Source of the DNA: Erythrobacter sp. KY5
Lineage (GTDB): Bacteria > Pseudomonadota > Alphaproteobacteria > Sphingomonadales > Sphingomonadaceae
Direction of reading: 5' to 3'
DNA: 64,000 nt
NCBI RefSeq assembly: GCF_003264115.1
Contig: NZ_CP021912.1
Location: 2,587,001-2,651,000 of the forward strand
Part shown: piece by piece, positions 53,283-64,000 of the stretch
Layout: each line of letters opens with the position of its first letter
How positions within the stretch are numbered: the stretch's first letter is position 1
Position numbers and translations under genes: made by a program
Notes under the pieces: generated by a model
The model's database searches: none
The model's input: only the letters and a program-made list of their open reading frames with translations
Told to the model about the DNA's origin: nothing

Positions 53283-54884
53283 ATGATAGCATTGTTTCGC
53301 AAATTTCTGGCGCTTTTCGCCCTCGCACTGATCACCGCGCCAACATCTGCAGATCCCGGCGATGTCGATGCGGCGGCGCGCGGGGTCGTGCGCGTGGTCC
53401 TAATCGACCGAAGCGGCGATGAGGTTGTGGCGGTCACGCATGGCAGCGGCTTTGCCGTCTCCCCCACGCAAATCGTCACCAATGCGCACGTCATCCGCGA
53501 AGCTTTGCTCGACGACACTTTGCGCATCGGGATCGTTCCGAGCGAAGGCGATGCGGCCACCTTCGCCACCCCCTTGGCAGTCAGCCCGCGCAACGACCTT
53601 GCCCTGCTGGAAATCACCGACGGATCGCTTCGCCTCGAACCGCTTACTCTGGCAGGCGAGGTCAACGGCGACATGGGAGAGGTTTCGGCGGTCGGTTACC
53701 CGATGAATGTCGATCTGGCGCAAGGGCTGGAGATGAGCGACATCTTCCGTGCTCAGCCGCCGGTAAAGAGCCGGGGGTTCCTCTCGGGCCAGCGACCCAG
53801 CCGGCAGTTCGACACGATCCTCCACACCGCTCCGATTGCGCGCGGCAATTCGGGCGGGCCGCTGCTTGATGGCTGCGGGCGGGTGCTCGGGGTGAACAGC
53901 TTCGGCGCGGATTCGGACGGGTCGGATGCCGAGTTCTACTTCGCGGTATCCCTGCGCGAGCTGATGCCTTTCCTGCGCGAGAACGAGATTCAGCCGCGCG
54001 TGAATTCGCTGCCCTGTCGCTCGATTGACGAATTGAACGCAGCTGAGCGCGCTCGCTTCGAGCAACAGCGCGCGGAAGCGCAGGAACGAATTGCAGCGCG
54101 TGAGACGGCTTTGCGCGAGGCGCGTGATGCAGCCCGGCTCCAGGCGCAGATTGAAGTGATGGAGCGCCGTGACAACGCGATGGCTATCGCGATGGTGCTG
54201 CTGCTGGTGGCGATTGGCGCAGCCTACACCGCGGGCCAGCTTCGCACCTCGCTTGCCGACAAGCCCGAGCTGAGGAACCGCGCGATGATCGCGGCGGGGG
54301 TTGCAGGCGCGGCGTTAATTGCAACGGTGATCGTCTGGGTCACGCGGCCCGGCTATTCCGAGATCGAGGAACGCACCGCCGCGCTGCTGGGAGAAGACGA
54401 CGCGCCGCCAACCGACACCACCAATCCTGCATCGACCATCGTTGGCGACGGGACGCTGATCTGCACGCTCGACACCGACCGCAGCCGCATCACCGGTGCG
54501 CGCACGGATGACGTCGAATTCGACTGGGCCGCGACCGGCTGCGTCAATGAGCGCACTCAATACGGGCTCATGAACGGCGACTGGACTCGCGTGCTGGTCC
54601 CGGGCGACGAAGCGGCGGTTTCGGTCAGCACTTACGATCCCGACACGCGCACCTTCCGCACCGACCGTTATCTGCTCGGGCGTCAGGCCATGAACGCCGC
54701 GCGCGAGGCCCGCAGCGCCTATGACCCGCCAGCATGCGGTGTCACCGATGCCGCGCGCACCGTCGCAGAACAGCAGAGCGCTCTGGTCGCGCAATTGCCT
54801 GAACGGCCCAATGAACGGCTGGTCTATTCGTGCGAGACAAAGCGCGCAGATAGCGGCGCTGGCGCCTTGAACGCGGAGCAATAG
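53283..54884 (+). CDS. Trypsin-like serine protease with two membrane helices
   Basis: 533 residues from the ATG at 53283. A signal peptide (1-23) leads to a trypsin/DegP-like domain with His69 in TNAHVI, Asp105 in RNDLALLE and Ser190 in ARGNSGGPLL. No PDZ domain follows. Instead there is a coiled coil (about 250-297), two helices (about 299-318 and 333-353) and a C-terminal domain (354-533) of unknown fold. The layout is unusual. It is followed two bases later by another membrane gene. Confidence 0.85.
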   Translation: MIALFRKFLALFALALITAPTSADPGDVDAAARGVVRVVLIDRSGDEVVAVTHGSGFAVSPTQIVTNAHVIREALLDDTLRIGIVPSEGDAATFATPLAVSPRNDLALLEITDGSLRLEPLTLAGEVNGDMGEVSAVGYPMNVDLAQGLEMSDIFRAQPPVKSRGFLSGQRPSRQFDTILHTAPIARGNSGGPLLDGCGRVLGVNSFGADSDGSDAEFYFAVSLRELMPFLRENEIQPRVNSLPCRSIDELNAAERARFEQQRAEAQERIAARETALREARDAARLQAQIEVMERRDNAMAIAMVLLLVAIGAAYTAGQLRTSLADKPELRNRAMIAAGVAGAALIATVIVWVTRPGYSEIEERTAALLGEDDAPPTDTTNPASTIVGDGTLICTLDTDRSRITGARTDDVEFDWAATGCVNERTQYGLMNGDWTRVLVPGDEAAVSVSTYDPDTRTFRTDRYLLGRQAMNAAREARSAYDPPACGVTDAARTVAEQQSALVAQLPERPNERLVYSCETKRADSGAGALNAEQ

Positions 54885-54886
54885 GA

Positions 54887-55441
54887 GTGGAGCAAGCGCT
54901 GGTCCTTGCCTCAATCGTGCTCGGTGTCGCGATTGCATTCGAGCTTGAGCACCTGAACAACGTTCTGCGTTCGAAAAAGGTCAAATGGCATTGGGCGCAG
55001 CCGATCTTCGCGCTGTTTGTGCTGCTTACGATCATTGCCTATTGGTGGGGTGCGGCGAAGAACAACGAGGGCGCGATCACGCTCGGCGAGTTCCTGCCGA
55101 TCATGTTTCAGCTGGTGACGCTGGCGCTGCTCGCGGCGGTGTCGTTTCCCGACCAGATCGACGATGATGGGGTGGATCTCGCGGATTATTATCAGGAGAA
55201 TCGGCGCTATCAGTGGATCTTGATGTCGCTGTTCTTCTGGTCGGTGAATATGCGCTGGTTTTGGAACGCGTGGCAACGCGACATCTCGCTCAACGAATTC
55301 TTCGCGACCATAGCCAGCGATGCCGTTCTAGGCCTCATCTGCATAGCGATGATCTTCGCTGCGCGCTGGTGGCAGGTAATCGTCGGGTATGTCCTTTTGT
55401 CGGTAGTTCCGATCGTATGGCTGACGCGTTCGCTCGGATAA
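54887..55441 (+). CDS. Uncharacterised small membrane protein
   Basis: 184 residues starting at GTG with TAGGAG before it. About five hydrophobic segments (3-18, 38-53, 70-85, 120-135, 145-180). The chain is rich in tryptophan and acidic residues between helices. No family recognised. It starts two bases after the protease stop, so it is almost certainly in the same operon; function may be linked to it. Confidence 0.65.
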   Translation: MEQALVLASIVLGVAIAFELEHLNNVLRSKKVKWHWAQPIFALFVLLTIIAYWWGAAKNNEGAITLGEFLPIMFQLVTLALLAAVSFPDQIDDDGVDLADYYQENRRYQWILMSLFFWSVNMRWFWNAWQRDISLNEFFATIASDAVLGLICIAMIFAARWWQVIVGYVLLSVVPIVWLTRSLG

Positions 55442-55522
55442 TTGTGCATGCGTGCCGGCCAATTTTGCGCGGCGCCATTTTTGCCATATGCTGCAATTCC
55501 CCAAAAAGAGCGGAGTTCGCAG

Positions 55523-56482
55523 ATGCGCTTGCCTATCCTTCCCTTCCTCCGCACCGCCGCGCTAGCGTTTGCTTTCGCCTCCCCCATGGCGTTGCAGGCG
55601 CAGGAGAGCCGCGAAACCGTGAACATCCGCATCGACGAGCCGGAGATCGAGGTGCGAGCCGACCGTCCCTTGCGCGAGGAGGAAGTGCGGCAGGGCGTCA
55701 AGGATATCAGCCACAGCCGCCGGCCAAGGGAAGCTATTCCGCGCTTCATAGATCCCCTTTGCCTTACCGTCGTCGGGCTGGGCGCAGAATTGAGCGAACG
55801 CGTGGCGACGCGGGTTCGTGCCAATGCCGTCGATGCAGGGTTGGAGCTGGGCGAGCGGGGATGCACCGCCAACGCTGTCGTCATAGTCGTCGACAGGCCC
55901 GGCACCCTTCTGGATCGCTTGCGGCGCGAACGGCCGCAAATCTTCAACGCCGATGCCGTTCGCGATATTCGGACAGAGATAAATCGCGGCCTACCTTTTG
56001 TAGCGTGGAACATCGAAGGTGTGCAGCCACGCTTTGCGCGCTCGGCCAACGAACAGAATACTGGGGCTGTTGGCGGATCCGGCTTTCTGTTCGACGATGC
56101 TGCAGGCAATGTCGCCCAACAGAGAGAGTATGGCGCATCGCGGTTCCGCGCTTCTCTCCCGCGCACGCGCAGCAGCAGCTTTATCGTCTTCGACGTGCGG
56201 CAGCTGGAGAACGTGCACCTCAACCAGATTGCAGACTTTGCCACGCTGCAACTGCTCGGATCGCCGCGCCGGAACTTTGACGCTGATGAACTGGCTGCCT
56301 CGTCGATCCTGACTTTGTTCGAGGGCGACGTGCTCACCGGACCGCAGTCGCTTACGCAGCTCGACAAGGCCTATCTTCGCGGGCTCTATTCAATGCCGCC
56401 CGGCACGTGGGGAAGTCGTCTCGAGACGTATTCCAAACGCGCCTATCAAGAGATGATCGAGGACGAAGAGGCGGACGGCTAA
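55523..56482 (+). CDS. Uncharacterised secreted protein
   Basis: 319 residues from the ATG at 55523, preceded by CGGAG; a frame to 55442 has no signal. A signal peptide ends at ALQAQE. The mature protein has two cysteines at about LCLTVVG and GCTANAVV, then a domain with FIVFDVRQLENVHLNQIADF. No protease, HEXXH or repeat motif seen. It follows the protease and membrane genes in the same direction with an 81-base gap, and ends 21 bases before the convergent TauD gene. Confidence 0.65.
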   Translation: MRLPILPFLRTAALAFAFASPMALQAQESRETVNIRIDEPEIEVRADRPLREEEVRQGVKDISHSRRPREAIPRFIDPLCLTVVGLGAELSERVATRVRANAVDAGLELGERGCTANAVVIVVDRPGTLLDRLRRERPQIFNADAVRDIRTEINRGLPFVAWNIEGVQPRFARSANEQNTGAVGGSGFLFDDAAGNVAQQREYGASRFRASLPRTRSSSFIVFDVRQLENVHLNQIADFATLQLLGSPRRNFDADELAASSILTLFEGDVLTGPQSLTQLDKAYLRGLYSMPPGTWGSRLETYSKRAYQEMIEDEEADG

Positions 56483-56503
56483 ACCCGCCCCGCCCTCAAA
56501 CGA

Positions 56504-57331
56504 TCAGGCCGCCAGCGCTTCACCCGATAAGGTGATGCGGTGCATCTCACGGTAGTGGCCCTGATAATCGTTCATCGCATTGTGCCATGTCGTGCGATTA
56601 TCCCAGATCGCGACCGTGCCGGGCTTCCATTGTAGGCGGCATTCATTGTCACCGGTCAGCGCCGCGTCATAGAGGCGCTGCAAAAGCGGCAGGCTCTCCT
56701 CGCGAGTGCGACCGACGATGTTGATCGTGAAAGCGCGATTTACATAGAGCAGCTTGCGACCGGTATGCGGGTGACGGATGACGACCGGGTGGACTGCACC
56801 GGTCTTGAGATCATGCCCGCGCAGGCTGCGGCCCATATCGGTCTGGGCGTAAAGCCCGTCGGCCTTGTAGATGTGGTCGGCAGTGTGAAATGCCTCGAGG
56901 CCTTCGATCTCGTCCTTGAGGTCCTGCGGCAGCGCATCATAGGCTGCACCCATATGCGCCCACATCGTGTCGCCACCTTGTGGTGGGAGTTCGCGCGCGA
57001 CCAGCACCGATCCCATCGCAGGGATCTGATCATAAGAATGGTCGGTATGCCAATCGCCGCCAATATTGACGGTCTGATCGGGGTCTTTCTTGACCACCGC
57101 GATTTCTGCATAATCTTCGGTCAGCGGGAAATAATTGTTCACATCGATCCCGCCCCAGCGCTTGCCGAAGGTGATGTGATCTTCTTTCGAGAATTCCTGA
57201 TCGCGGAACACGGCGACACCGTGCTCATAAATCGCATTCTTGATGTCCTGCATTTCCGCATCGCTGCACGAGGCGAGCGCAACGCCGGAAATCTCGACAC
57301 CGCATTCAGGTGCCATCGGGGTCGTTTGCAT
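56504..57331 (-). CDS. TauD/TfdA-family Fe(II)/2-oxoglutarate dioxygenase
   Basis: 275 residues from the ATG at 57331. The facial triad is His95 and Asp97 (WHTDHSY) with His250 (TTWHNA), and Arg265 is the 2-oxoglutarate anchor. The family includes taurine and 2,4-D dioxygenases; the substrate is unknown. A perfect 16-bp palindrome lies 63 bases upstream of the start, implying TetR-type control. Confidence 0.92.
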   Translation of the reverse strand: MQTTPMAPECGVEISGVALASCSDAEMQDIKNAIYEHGVAVFRDQEFSKEDHITFGKRWGGIDVNNYFPLTEDYAEIAVVKKDPDQTVNIGGDWHTDHSYDQIPAMGSVLVARELPPQGGDTMWAHMGAAYDALPQDLKDEIEGLEAFHTADHIYKADGLYAQTDMGRSLRGHDLKTGAVHPVVIRHPHTGRKLLYVNRAFTINIVGRTREESLPLLQRLYDAALTGDNECRLQWKPGTVAIWDNRTTWHNAMNDYQGHYREMHRITLSGEALAA

Positions 57332-57393
57332 AGGTTCCTCTCCCACTCTTGCTGGCTGAGTACCACGGCCTTGCCAGCTTTGCACGCGCCTTA

Positions 57394-57409
57394 CTTACCG
57401 ATCGGTAAG
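57394..57409. promoter_or_regulatory. TetR-type operator palindrome
   Basis: CTTACCGATCGGTAAG is a perfect 16-bp palindrome, 63 bases before the TauD-type dioxygenase. The TTACCGATCGGTAA core is typical of TetR-family operators. No tetR gene lies in the window, so the regulator acts from elsewhere. The rest of the 57332-57608 gap must hold the atp promoter, which I could not place. Confidence 0.55.
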
Positions 57410-57608
57410 CCAAAAGTCCAGCGCTTTTGAGTTGCAGGCAGCGGCGCGGTTAAGGCGTGGACAGGTCATCCAATCTGACCACCCGGCTTGCGGAATCAGA
57501 ATCGAATTGCTAGGCGCGCGCCAGCTTCGGCGCAGAGGCCCCTTGCCCCCTGCAGATTCCCCGAATGCGTCATTTGTTTTCTTCACTCCTCAAAGAGGAT
57601 CCAAACGC

Positions 57609-58163
57609 GTGGATAATTCCGCCGGTATTCAGGCTAGCCTTGCAGGCCGTTACGCCTCGGCCCTGTTCGATCTGGCTTCCGAAAACGGAACCGTCACTTC
57701 GGTCGAATCCGATCTCGAAACGCTCGGCGCTGCGCTGAGCGAGTCGGACGATCTGACTGCTGCCACCAACAACCCGGAACTCTCTCGCGCCCAACAAGGT
57801 GCAGCGGTCGCGGCGGTGGCAAAGCACCTCTCGCTGAATGAGCTCACCACCAACTTCCTCGGCGTGCTCGCAGGCAATCGCCGTCTGTCGAAACTGCCCG
57901 AGATGATCGCAGCCTTCAAAACCATCGCCGCCGCACAGCGCGGCGAGGTTTCGGCCAATGTCACCAGCGCGCACAAGCTGACCGATGCTCAGCTCATGGC
58001 GCTCAAGGACAAGCTCACCGCTCGCGTGGGCCGCACCGTCATGCTTACAGCCGACGAAAATCCCGACCTTCTGGGCGGGCTCGTCGTCACCATTGGATCG
58101 CAGCGCATTGATGCCTCGATCCGCACTCGCCTTAATTCTCTCGCCCAGGCCATGAAGGCTTAA
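57609..58163 (+). CDS. atpH: F1 ATP synthase subunit delta
   Basis: 184 residues from a GTG at 57609 with AGAGGA upstream. [19 protein letters not shown] near the N-terminus and the C-terminal [20 protein letters not shown] are typical of OSCP/delta. It joins F1 to the peripheral stalk. The open frame to 57432 is not delta-like. First gene of the atpHAGD-x-atpC operon; F0 genes are elsewhere as in other Alphaproteobacteria. Confidence 0.95.
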   Translation: MDNSAGIQASLAGRYASALFDLASENGTVTSVESDLETLGAALSESDDLTAATNNPELSRAQQGAAVAAVAKHLSLNELTTNFLGVLAGNRRLSKLPEMIAAFKTIAAAQRGEVSANVTSAHKLTDAQLMALKDKLTARVGRTVMLTADENPDLLGGLVVTIGSQRIDASIRTRLNSLAQAMKA

Positions 58164-59705
<1,542 letters not shown>

Positions 59706-59718
59706 GGAGCAAGGGTAA

Positions 59719-60588
59719 GTGCCCTCACTCAAGGAACTCAAAGGTCGGATCAACTCGGTCAAGTCGACCCAGAAGATCACCAAGGCCAAGCAGATGGTCG
59801 CTGCGGCCAAGCTGCGCCGTGCGCAGGCCGCTGCCGAAGCCGCACGCCCGTATCAGGAGCGCCTGACAGCTGTCATGGCGAGCCTTGCGGGCAAGGTTTC
59901 GGGCGACAGCGCGCCCAAGCTTCTCGCAGGCACCGGCTCGGACCAGCGCAACCTTCTGGTTGTGGTAAACACCGACAAGGGCCTTTGCGGCGGTCTCAAC
60001 TCGAACCTCGTCAAGGCTGCCAAGGCCAAAGCGCAGGCGCTTCTGGCTGAAGGCAAGTCGGTCGAGTTCTACCTCGTCGGCAAGAAGGGCCGCGCACCGC
60101 TGAAGCGCGAATATCCCGAGCGGATCGGCCACCACTTCGACACTTCGGACGTAAAGACGCCGGGCTTCGAAGAGGCCGACGCCATCGCTGCCGAGCTCAT
60201 CCAGATGTTCGAAGACGGCAAGTATGACGTCGCACACCTGATCTACCCGACGTTTCAGTCGGCACTGGTTCAGAACCCGACCGTCAACCAGCTGATCCCC
60301 GTCCCCTCACCCGAAACGGCAGAGGAGACCGACGCCGTGGTCGAGTATGAGCCGGGCGAAGAGGAAATTCTCGAAGAGCTGCTTCCTCGCTATGTAAAGA
60401 CGCAGCTTTTCGGTTCCCTGCTTGAGCGTGAGGCATCGGAGCAAGGCGCTTCGATGACCGCGATGGACAACGCCACGCGCAATGCAGGCGACCTCATCAA
60501 CAAGCTGACGATCCAGTACAACCGCAGCCGTCAGGCTGCGATCACCACCGAACTCATCGAAATTATCGCTGGCGCAGAAGCGCTGTAA
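59719..60588 (+). CDS. atpG: F1 ATP synthase subunit gamma
   Basis: 289 residues from a GTG at 59719 with AAGGAG upstream. [20 protein letters not shown] opens the N-terminal rotor helix and [20 protein letters not shown] is the conserved C-terminal helix. Gamma is the rotating central shaft. It sits 13 bases after atpA. Confidence 0.97.
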   Translation: MPSLKELKGRINSVKSTQKITKAKQMVAAAKLRRAQAAAEAARPYQERLTAVMASLAGKVSGDSAPKLLAGTGSDQRNLLVVVNTDKGLCGGLNSNLVKAAKAKAQALLAEGKSVEFYLVGKKGRAPLKREYPERIGHHFDTSDVKTPGFEEADAIAAELIQMFEDGKYDVAHLIYPTFQSALVQNPTVNQLIPVPSPETAEETDAVVEYEPGEEEILEELLPRYVKTQLFGSLLEREASEQGASMTAMDNATRNAGDLINKLTIQYNRSRQAAITTELIEIIAGAEAL

Positions 60589-62067
<1,479 letters not shown>

Positions 62068-62072
62068 GGGAC

Positions 62073-62255
62073 GTGCCGGAAACGCTCGACCTGGCGGACT
62101 GTGTCAACGCAGTGTGCCCATGGTCGGGCGATCCGGTCTCGGGCGACAGCCTGACCCTGTATCGCGGCAAGGTCGTCGGGTTTTGCAATCCGGGCTGCCG
62201 CGACAAATTTGAGAAGGCCACATCTTCATTCGATGCGGCGATTGATGGAAACTGA
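62073..62255 (+). CDS. Small Cys-rich (YHS/TRASH-like) protein inside the atp operon
   Basis: 60 residues from a GTG five bases after atpD, with AAGGGA upstream. Cys10, Cys15, Cys38 and Cys42 occur as C-P-W-S-G-D-P-V and FCNPGCRDKF, the pattern of YHS/TRASH-type metal-binding domains (C-P-x-x-G-x-x-V ... F-C-x-x-x-C-x-x-x-F). It has no signal. It ends three bases before atpC. Metal binding is inferred from the motif; function unknown. The surrounding gene order supports a real gene. Confidence 0.75.
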   Translation: MPETLDLADCVNAVCPWSGDPVSGDSLTLYRGKVVGFCNPGCRDKFEKATSSFDAAIDGN

Positions 62256-62258
62256 TCG

Positions 62259-62516
62259 ATGGCACTCCACTTCGAACTCGTAACCCCCGCCAAGCTGGTC
62301 CGCAGCGAGGACGTCCACATGGTCGTCGTCCCCGGCACCGAAGGCGAATTCGGCGTGCTCGAAGGCCACGCGCCTTTCATGAGCACAATCCGCGATGGCG
62401 CTGTGCAGGTCTACAAGACCGAAGGCGCTGCGCCTGAAACCATCGAAGTGCGCGGCGGCTTTGCTGAAGTCGGCGACGCTGGCCTGACTGTTCTCGCCGA
62501 GCATGTCGAGAATTAA
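62259..62516 (+). CDS. atpC: F1 ATP synthase subunit epsilon (short form)
   Basis: 85 residues. [19 protein letters not shown] begins the beta-sandwich and [16 protein letters not shown] is the epsilon signature. The C-terminal helical hairpin that inhibits ATP hydrolysis in many bacteria is missing: the chain ends shortly after [20 protein letters not shown]. This may be normal for the lineage. It is the last gene of the operon. Confidence 0.95.
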   Translation: MALHFELVTPAKLVRSEDVHMVVVPGTEGEFGVLEGHAPFMSTIRDGAVQVYKTEGAAPETIEVRGGFAEVGDAGLTVLAEHVEN

Positions 62517-62548
62517 GCGGATCTTTACCAAGAATTGCGAAGTGAATG

Positions 62549-62577
62549 GGGCGGCCTGCGGGTCGCCCTTTTCTTTT
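62549..62577 (+). terminator. Rho-independent terminator of the atp operon
   Basis: GGGCGGCC (62549-62556) pairs with GGTCGCCC (62561-62568), 8 bp with one G-U, around a TGCG loop, followed by TTTTCTTTT (62569-62577). It begins 33 bases after atpC and precedes the next gene by 65 bases. Confidence 0.9.
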
Positions 62578-62641
62578 GGGATTTCAGGCGGGAACGGGAT
62601 CAAATGTCCCAGCACCAGTGACGGAGCCAGTTAGTCATCGC

Positions 62642-63640
62642 ATGAAAATTCGCGGCATCAGCATCGGCTATCTGACAGTTGTCGCGGTCGCGCTGATCGC
62701 GTTGCTGGCACCCGTGCCCGACAACAATCGCGGCAATGCGTTTATCAATCTCGTCCTTCTTCTGACGCCGGTCTTCGCGATCTTCTTCCTGCTGCGCCCG
62801 GTGATCGCTCGCAATCCAAATCCGGTTTCACAACTGGCCAGTGATTTTCGCGAACACTGGCACAAAGTCGTTTGGGCCGGCGCACTCTATCTCTCACTGG
62901 CGATGTCGCTGGAGGTGTTCAGCGGCATCAAGAAATCGATCCCATTTGTAATGCCGTTCTATCTCGATCCGTTTCTTGTCGAATTGGATCGCAAGCTCTT
63001 CTTCGGCACCGATCCCTGGCGGATCACGCATGCCTTGTTCGGTTGGGCGACGGGTCAGATCGTGTGGCTCTACAACGCGTGGCACATGGTCCATATCGGG
63101 CTTGCCGTATGGGTCGCCTTCTCCTTCAACGAAGCGCAGAAAATCCGCTTTGCCCTCGTCCTGCAATTCACCTGGCTTTTCCTGGGTGGCGGGCTCGCCA
63201 TGTTGATGGCGTCGGTAGGACCGGTGATGGTCGGAGACTTCTTCGGCGACCGCAGTTTCGATCCGATGCTCGCAGTGCTGTCTGATCAAGCGCCGTCGGT
63301 CATCATGGTGAAAGATACGCTGATCGACACCATGGACAATCCCCTGCTCATCAGCGGTATCTCGGCCATGCCGTCGATCCACGTAGCGATTTCAGTCGCG
63401 GCGGCGCTCTGGCTCCAGCAACAAGGGTCGAGAGTTTTGACGGTCATCGGCTGGGCCTATGCGGCGGTCATCTATATCGGCTCGATCCACCTCGGTTGGC
63501 ATTATGCGACTGACGGCATGGTGTCCGCACCGCTGGTAATTCTGGTGTGGTGGCTGGCTGGAAAGTACGTCGACTGGCTGCAGGGGCGCGAATATGCGAT
63601 AGCCTTGCCTGCTCCCGTCGCCGAAAAAGAGCCCGGCTGA
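62642..63640 (+). CDS. PAP2/inositolphosphotransferase (Aur1/Ipt1)-like membrane enzyme
   Basis: 332 residues from the ATG at 62642, with about six or seven helices. The phosphatase motif is present as SAMPSIHVAISVAAALW and YIGSIHLGWHYATDG, with the two histidines of the PAP2 C2/C3 blocks. The InsPT-type family transfers phospho-headgroups onto ceramide-like or other lipids; Sphingomonads make sphingolipids, so a role in glyco- or phosphosphingolipid synthesis is plausible but unproven. A typical PAP2 phosphatase is the alternative. Bases 63641-63867 after it contain no gene I can support. Confidence 0.85.
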   Translation: MKIRGISIGYLTVVAVALIALLAPVPDNNRGNAFINLVLLLTPVFAIFFLLRPVIARNPNPVSQLASDFREHWHKVVWAGALYLSLAMSLEVFSGIKKSIPFVMPFYLDPFLVELDRKLFFGTDPWRITHALFGWATGQIVWLYNAWHMVHIGLAVWVAFSFNEAQKIRFALVLQFTWLFLGGGLAMLMASVGPVMVGDFFGDRSFDPMLAVLSDQAPSVIMVKDTLIDTMDNPLLISGISAMPSIHVAISVAAALWLQQQGSRVLTVIGWAYAAVIYIGSIHLGWHYATDGMVSAPLVILVWWLAGKYVDWLQGREYAIALPAPVAEKEPG

Positions 63641-63867
63641 GCTCCTGCGAGCAATCAAGCCAATTACTGCCCCCTTCCCGCGACCCGATCGCGCCATTCC
63701 AGAACGACTTCCCGCCTGCATAGTGAAAGGTTTTGCGAAATAGAATTGCTCGCCCTGCCCGATGTCTTTTCCAAATGTAATCTCAGGCTCTCCTGGCCGC
63801 ATTTAGCCCTTCACAATCAACGGCTCTCCATGCACAAACCTTTCCGAAATCCCCGAGGAGAGGACAT

Positions 63868-64000
63868 TTGAAACTTGTTTCCACGAACACCATCGCTCTG
63901 GCCCTTGCTGCTGCCATGACGATTGGAGCAGCCAGCGCCGCAAATGCCGATGCGCACATGGACGAAACCCCGATGGACGAAACCGGCGTGCCCGGCCCGA
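63868..64000 (+). CDS. Secreted protein, N-terminal fragment (cut by window edge)
   Basis: A TTG at 63868, with GAGGAGAGG upstream, starts KLVSTNTIALALAAAMTIG, a signal peptide with likely cleavage after SAANA or ADA. The mature part begins DAHMDETPMDETG, acidic and methionine-rich, then runs off the window. No family can be assigned. Confidence 0.6.
   Translation, partial: MKLVSTNTIALALAAAMTIGAASAANADAHMDETPMDETGVPGP

Overview
This is a GC-rich alphaproteobacterial chromosome segment, most likely Sphingomonadales and probably Erythrobacteraceae. The reasons are the miaB-phoH-ybeY-corC order, the rpmF-plsX-fabH-ihfA-merR order, a CobT-type cobaltochelatase subunit, DUF1489 and DciA-type genes, an F1 ATPase operon without F0 genes, and a short LOV histidine kinase of the kind studied in Erythrobacter litoralis. 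I found no tRNA, rRNA, CRISPR array, transposase or clear prophage. Genes are packed tightly, with many 1-4 nt overlaps.

Region by region. 1-5.8 kb (minus strand): a cut-off LysR regulator, then corC, ybeY, phoH and miaB (RNA maturation and envelope/ion genes), with a DUF4375 gene lodged between phoH and ybeY. 5.8-6.3 kb: an AT-richer intergenic region with DnaA-box-like sites, a perfect palindrome and a ~150-bp extended inverted structure that looks like an unannotated structured RNA. 6.3-13 kb: cyclophilin, MgtE, a secreted cyclase-family lipoprotein, DUF1489, a cytochrome b / cytochrome c pair, a small hydrophilic protein and a DUF1295 membrane enzyme. 12.3-16 kb: an overlapping minus-strand run of serine hydrolase, nudC, a DsbA-like protein and an SDR. 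16-23 kb: mutY diverging from dciA, two DsbA-like thiol proteins and smc (DNA repair, replication, segregation, thiol folding). 23-26.3 kb: rpmF-plsX-fabH-ihfA-merR, preceded by a chain of small hairpins.

26.6-36.6 kb: MAPEG protein, MBL hydrolase, an old-yellow-enzyme relative, a LexA/CI-like S24 repressor facing two small genes across a candidate operator, an aldehyde dehydrogenase, an acetolactate-synthase-like enzyme, a D-2-hydroxyacid dehydrogenase and cysS. 36.7-44.7 kb: DUF998, the cobT-(unknown)-nitroreductase operon, transaldolase/fsa, DUF2490, DUF4197 and priA. 44.8-53.2 kb holds two photobiology genes (an FeS-type photolyase/cryptochrome and a LOV histidine kinase), GST, serine hydrolase, SDR, a membrane protein, and ada with a PEP-mutase-family gene. 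53.3-56.5 kb: a serine protease, a membrane protein and an unknown secreted protein in tandem. 56.5-64 kb: a TauD dioxygenase behind a TetR-type palindrome, then atpHAGD, a tiny Cys-rich gene, atpC and its terminator, a PAP2/inositolphosphotransferase-like membrane enzyme, and the start of a secreted protein.

Most of the window is core metabolism. The parts that standard annotation would miss are the putative RNA at 6131-6280, the hairpin chain before rpmF, the Cys-rich gene inside the atp operon, the possible AUC start of the DUF998 gene, and the S24 repressor module.
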